A DNA stretch of 40,659 nt from Paludibacteraceae bacterium (GTDB taxonomy: Bacteria > Bacteroidota > Bacteroidia > Bacteroidales > Paludibacteraceae): contig JAEDNI010000013.1 of NCBI GenBank assembly GCA_016302585.1, positions 1-40,659 on the forward strand, written 5' to 3'. The translations under genes and the position numbers were made by a program. Every line of letters begins with the position of its first letter. Position 1 is the stretch's first letter. Positions 39,576 to 40,659 of this stretch are shown piece by piece. Below the pieces are notes generated by a model that was not told the origin of the DNA, searched no databases, and was given only the letters and a program-made list of their open reading frames with translations.

Positions 39576-40517
39576 TTGAGGTGTCTCAGTCTCCCTCCCT
39601 TGTGGGGAGGGTTGGGGTGGGGTTGTCGTTTCCTTCACGAAATCATACGCCGTGGTCAGCGCCAACTCATTCTCATCGGGCGTCGTATGCCATTTCGCAA
39701 ACTTCACCAGATCCGCCAGTTGCAGCATCTTACTCAGTTTGCCGTATAGGTCTTTCCCGTCACCAATTACCAATGACAAATTACCATTGACCAATAGGGG
39801 CTTCAGCTCCTTTAATGTCTCATCACTCGTCTTCTCGGTACTCTGTACGTCGAAGCGTCGGCTGATATATTCGCGTACGACATCGGTCAGTTCGGTCTGG
39901 TATTCTTTGATCTTACCGTCCTTCCATATCTTCGCCGCTTTGATGGCGTCGAGTTTCTCCAAGGCTACCTCGTCTGCCGGACGAAGCAGTTCCGGATCGA
40001 TGGGTGCCTCTTCCGTCTCTTTGCGGTTCTTGAGGTACCAGCGAACGAGGTAATAAGCCCCTACGCCCAGACCGGCAAGCAGCAGACCTAATAAGACCCA
40101 ACGAATAATGCCCCACCACCATATCGGGGCTTTCTCTATATCTTTGATATCGGTGATCGCGAGTGTGGTGTCCACTTCGAAAGGTTGCACCACATTCAGC
40201 GCCAGCGGATCGGTCCAGAAGGTGTCCTCGCCGCTCACCACCGCTATCGGATTAACCGAGAATAAACTGTCTTTAAAACAGGTCAGCGTCAGGTATTGGT
40301 CCAATTGCACCCGTCCGTCTTTCAGAGCGAGCGTATCGACGATGGTCTTATCGACGATCTCGATGCCGTCCTGGAGTTGGTCTCCAAAGTTCGGCATCTC
40401 CACCTGCTCTGACTTCTCGTGCGTCACGCGCAGGTGGAGATCCGTCTGATCGCCTAACATCAGCGTCGTCGAGTCAATACTCGCGCTAACTACTATGGCT
40501 AATAATAAATTTAACAT
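39570..40517 (-). CDS. Accessory membrane protein of the Bat operon
   Basis: A 315-residue protein that precedes batA, as a similar protein does in other Bacteroidales Bat operons. Hydrophobic signal (about 1-12), periplasmic beta-sandwich (about 13-120) resembling the BatD N-terminal fold (TTLMLGDQTDLHLRVTHEKS), one transmembrane helix (about 136-158), and a cytosolic helical domain (about 165-300) with WKDGKIKEYQTELTDVVREYISRRFDV and LADLVKFAKWHTTPDENELAL. Two parts look repeat-derived: GNLSLVIGDG near residue 250 (five 7-bp units) and the C-terminal TTPPQPSPQGRETETPQS (GC-rich palindromic repeat). The start codon lies within another 7-bp array. Function unknown. Confidence 0.85.
   Translation of the reverse strand: MLNLLLAIVVSASIDSTTLMLGDQTDLHLRVTHEKSEQVEMPNFGDQLQDGIEIVDKTIVDTLALKDGRVQLDQYLTLTCFKDSLFSVNPIAVVSGEDTFWTDPLALNVVQPFEVDTTLAITDIKDIEKAPIWWWGIIRWVLLGLLLAGLGVGAYYLVRWYLKNRKETEEAPIDPELLRPADEVALEKLDAIKAAKIWKDGKIKEYQTELTDVVREYISRRFDVQSTEKTSDETLKELKPLLVNGNLSLVIGDGKDLYGKLSKMLQLADLVKFAKWHTTPDENELALTTAYDFVKETTTPPQPSPQGRETETPQS
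39591..39625. repeat. GC-rich palindromic repeat at the end of the accessory gene
   Basis: CTCCCTCCC-TTGT-GGGGAGGG followed by TTGGGGTGGGG. It is in frame and encodes PPQPSPQGRE near the C-terminus. This is the most complete example of the short version of the family in the window. Confidence 0.8.
39762..39796. repeat. In-frame 7-bp array inside the accessory Bat gene
   Basis: Five units: CACCAAT, TACCAAT, GACAAAT, TACCATT, GACCAAT. They encode most of the peptide VNGNLSLVIGDG, between KELKPLL and KDLYGKLSKML, which would otherwise read on smoothly. Confidence 0.85.
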
Positions 40518-40547
40518 ACAATGAATAATTCACAATGTACAATTTAC
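40513..40547. repeat. 7-bp array over the start codon of the accessory Bat gene
   Basis: Five units: AACATAC, AATGAAT, AATTCAC, AATGTAC, AATTTAC. The CAT in the first unit is the gene's start codon on the minus strand, so the array forms the immediate leader. Confidence 0.8.
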
Positions 40548-40564
40548 AAAGGGCTTACGGAGTC

Positions 40565-40609
40565 TGGTACAATGTTTTAGGATTCGTACGGACTTCTAAT
40601 TTTGTACCA
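40565..40609. repeat. 45-bp inverted repeat near the right edge
   Basis: TGGTACAA (40565-40572) and TTGTACCA (40602-40609) are perfect arms; TTAG (40577-40580) and CTAA (40596-40599) pair inside, with CGTACG at the centre. No gene is visible in 40548-40626. Confidence 0.65.
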
Positions 40610-40626
40610 AAGCCATTAGGACGCTT

Positions 40627-40659
40627 TGTTAATTGTTAATTATTAATTGTTAATTTTTA
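40627..40659. repeat. 7-bp array running off the right edge
   Basis: Units TGTTAAT, TGTTAAT, TATTAAT, TGTTAAT, then TTTTA cut by the end of the window. If the neighbouring sequence continues the unit, it too would have five copies. Confidence 0.75.

Noticed and set aside
1..40659. tRNA, rRNA, transposase, integrase or phage genes
   Set aside because: Looked for in all spacers and reading frames; none could be supported.

Overview
This window comes from a member of the Bacteroidetes, almost certainly order Bacteroidales. The evidence is of three kinds. The housekeeping promoters have the Bacteroidetes form (TTTG, 20-nt spacer, TAnnTTTG). Type IX secretion genes (porU, porV) and a Bat aerotolerance operon are present. 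The protein families are typical of the order: Bacteroidetes-type LptD, DUF349 protein, PepSY-like secreted protein, and an ECF sigma factor with small membrane partners. No tRNA, rRNA, CRISPR array, transposase or phage gene is visible. Most of the window is well-packed core chromosome; the least-explained DNA is at 1-273, 4018-4613 and in several repeat-filled spacers.

Layout. 274-2388 (minus): PepSY-like secreted protein and Na/Pi cotransporter. 2478-3964 (plus): ECF sigma factor, a membrane protein that may be its anti-sigma factor, and a second membrane protein; both transcription units carry the same ECF-type promoter. 4251-5498 (plus): a broken or unknown reading frame, then an EamA transporter. 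5615-8245 (plus): DUF349 protein, FtsE-like ATPase, SufE. 8225-14698 (minus): FAH-like protein, porU, porV, ispF, a small secreted protein, aroK. 14786-24814 (minus): patatin-like phospholipase, TetR regulator, two acyl-CoA ligases, lptD, SlyD-like isomerase, der. 24835-28170 (minus): D-2-hydroxyacid dehydrogenase, pepT, gcvT. 28263-29148 (plus): two-domain acetyltransferase. 29203-33934 (plus): rimP-nusA-infB. 33998-40517 (minus): Bat operon, namely an accessory membrane protein, batA, batB, batC, batD, batE; the moxR and DUF58 genes usual for this operon would lie beyond the right edge.

The most unusual content is repetitive DNA. (1) Short arrays of degenerate 7- or 8-bp units, most often five units (about 35 bp), lie in many spacers of the minus-strand operons. 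At least five are read through in frame inside conserved proteins: BatE and BatC N-termini, the middle of BatD, the accessory Bat protein, and a loop of the D-2-hydroxyacid dehydrogenase. (2) A GC-rich palindromic family (CCCTCCC, short loop, GGGAGGG, sometimes then TTGGGGTGGGG) lies between batA and batB, between nusA and infB, and apparently in frame inside PepT, LptD and the C-terminus of the accessory Bat protein. Both resemble, in behaviour, the palindromic elements known to insert inside Rickettsia genes. (3) The rimP-nusA spacer is a dense run of small hairpins enclosed by longer pairings. These repeats, and the paired ECF promoters, are the best candidates for undescribed biology here.
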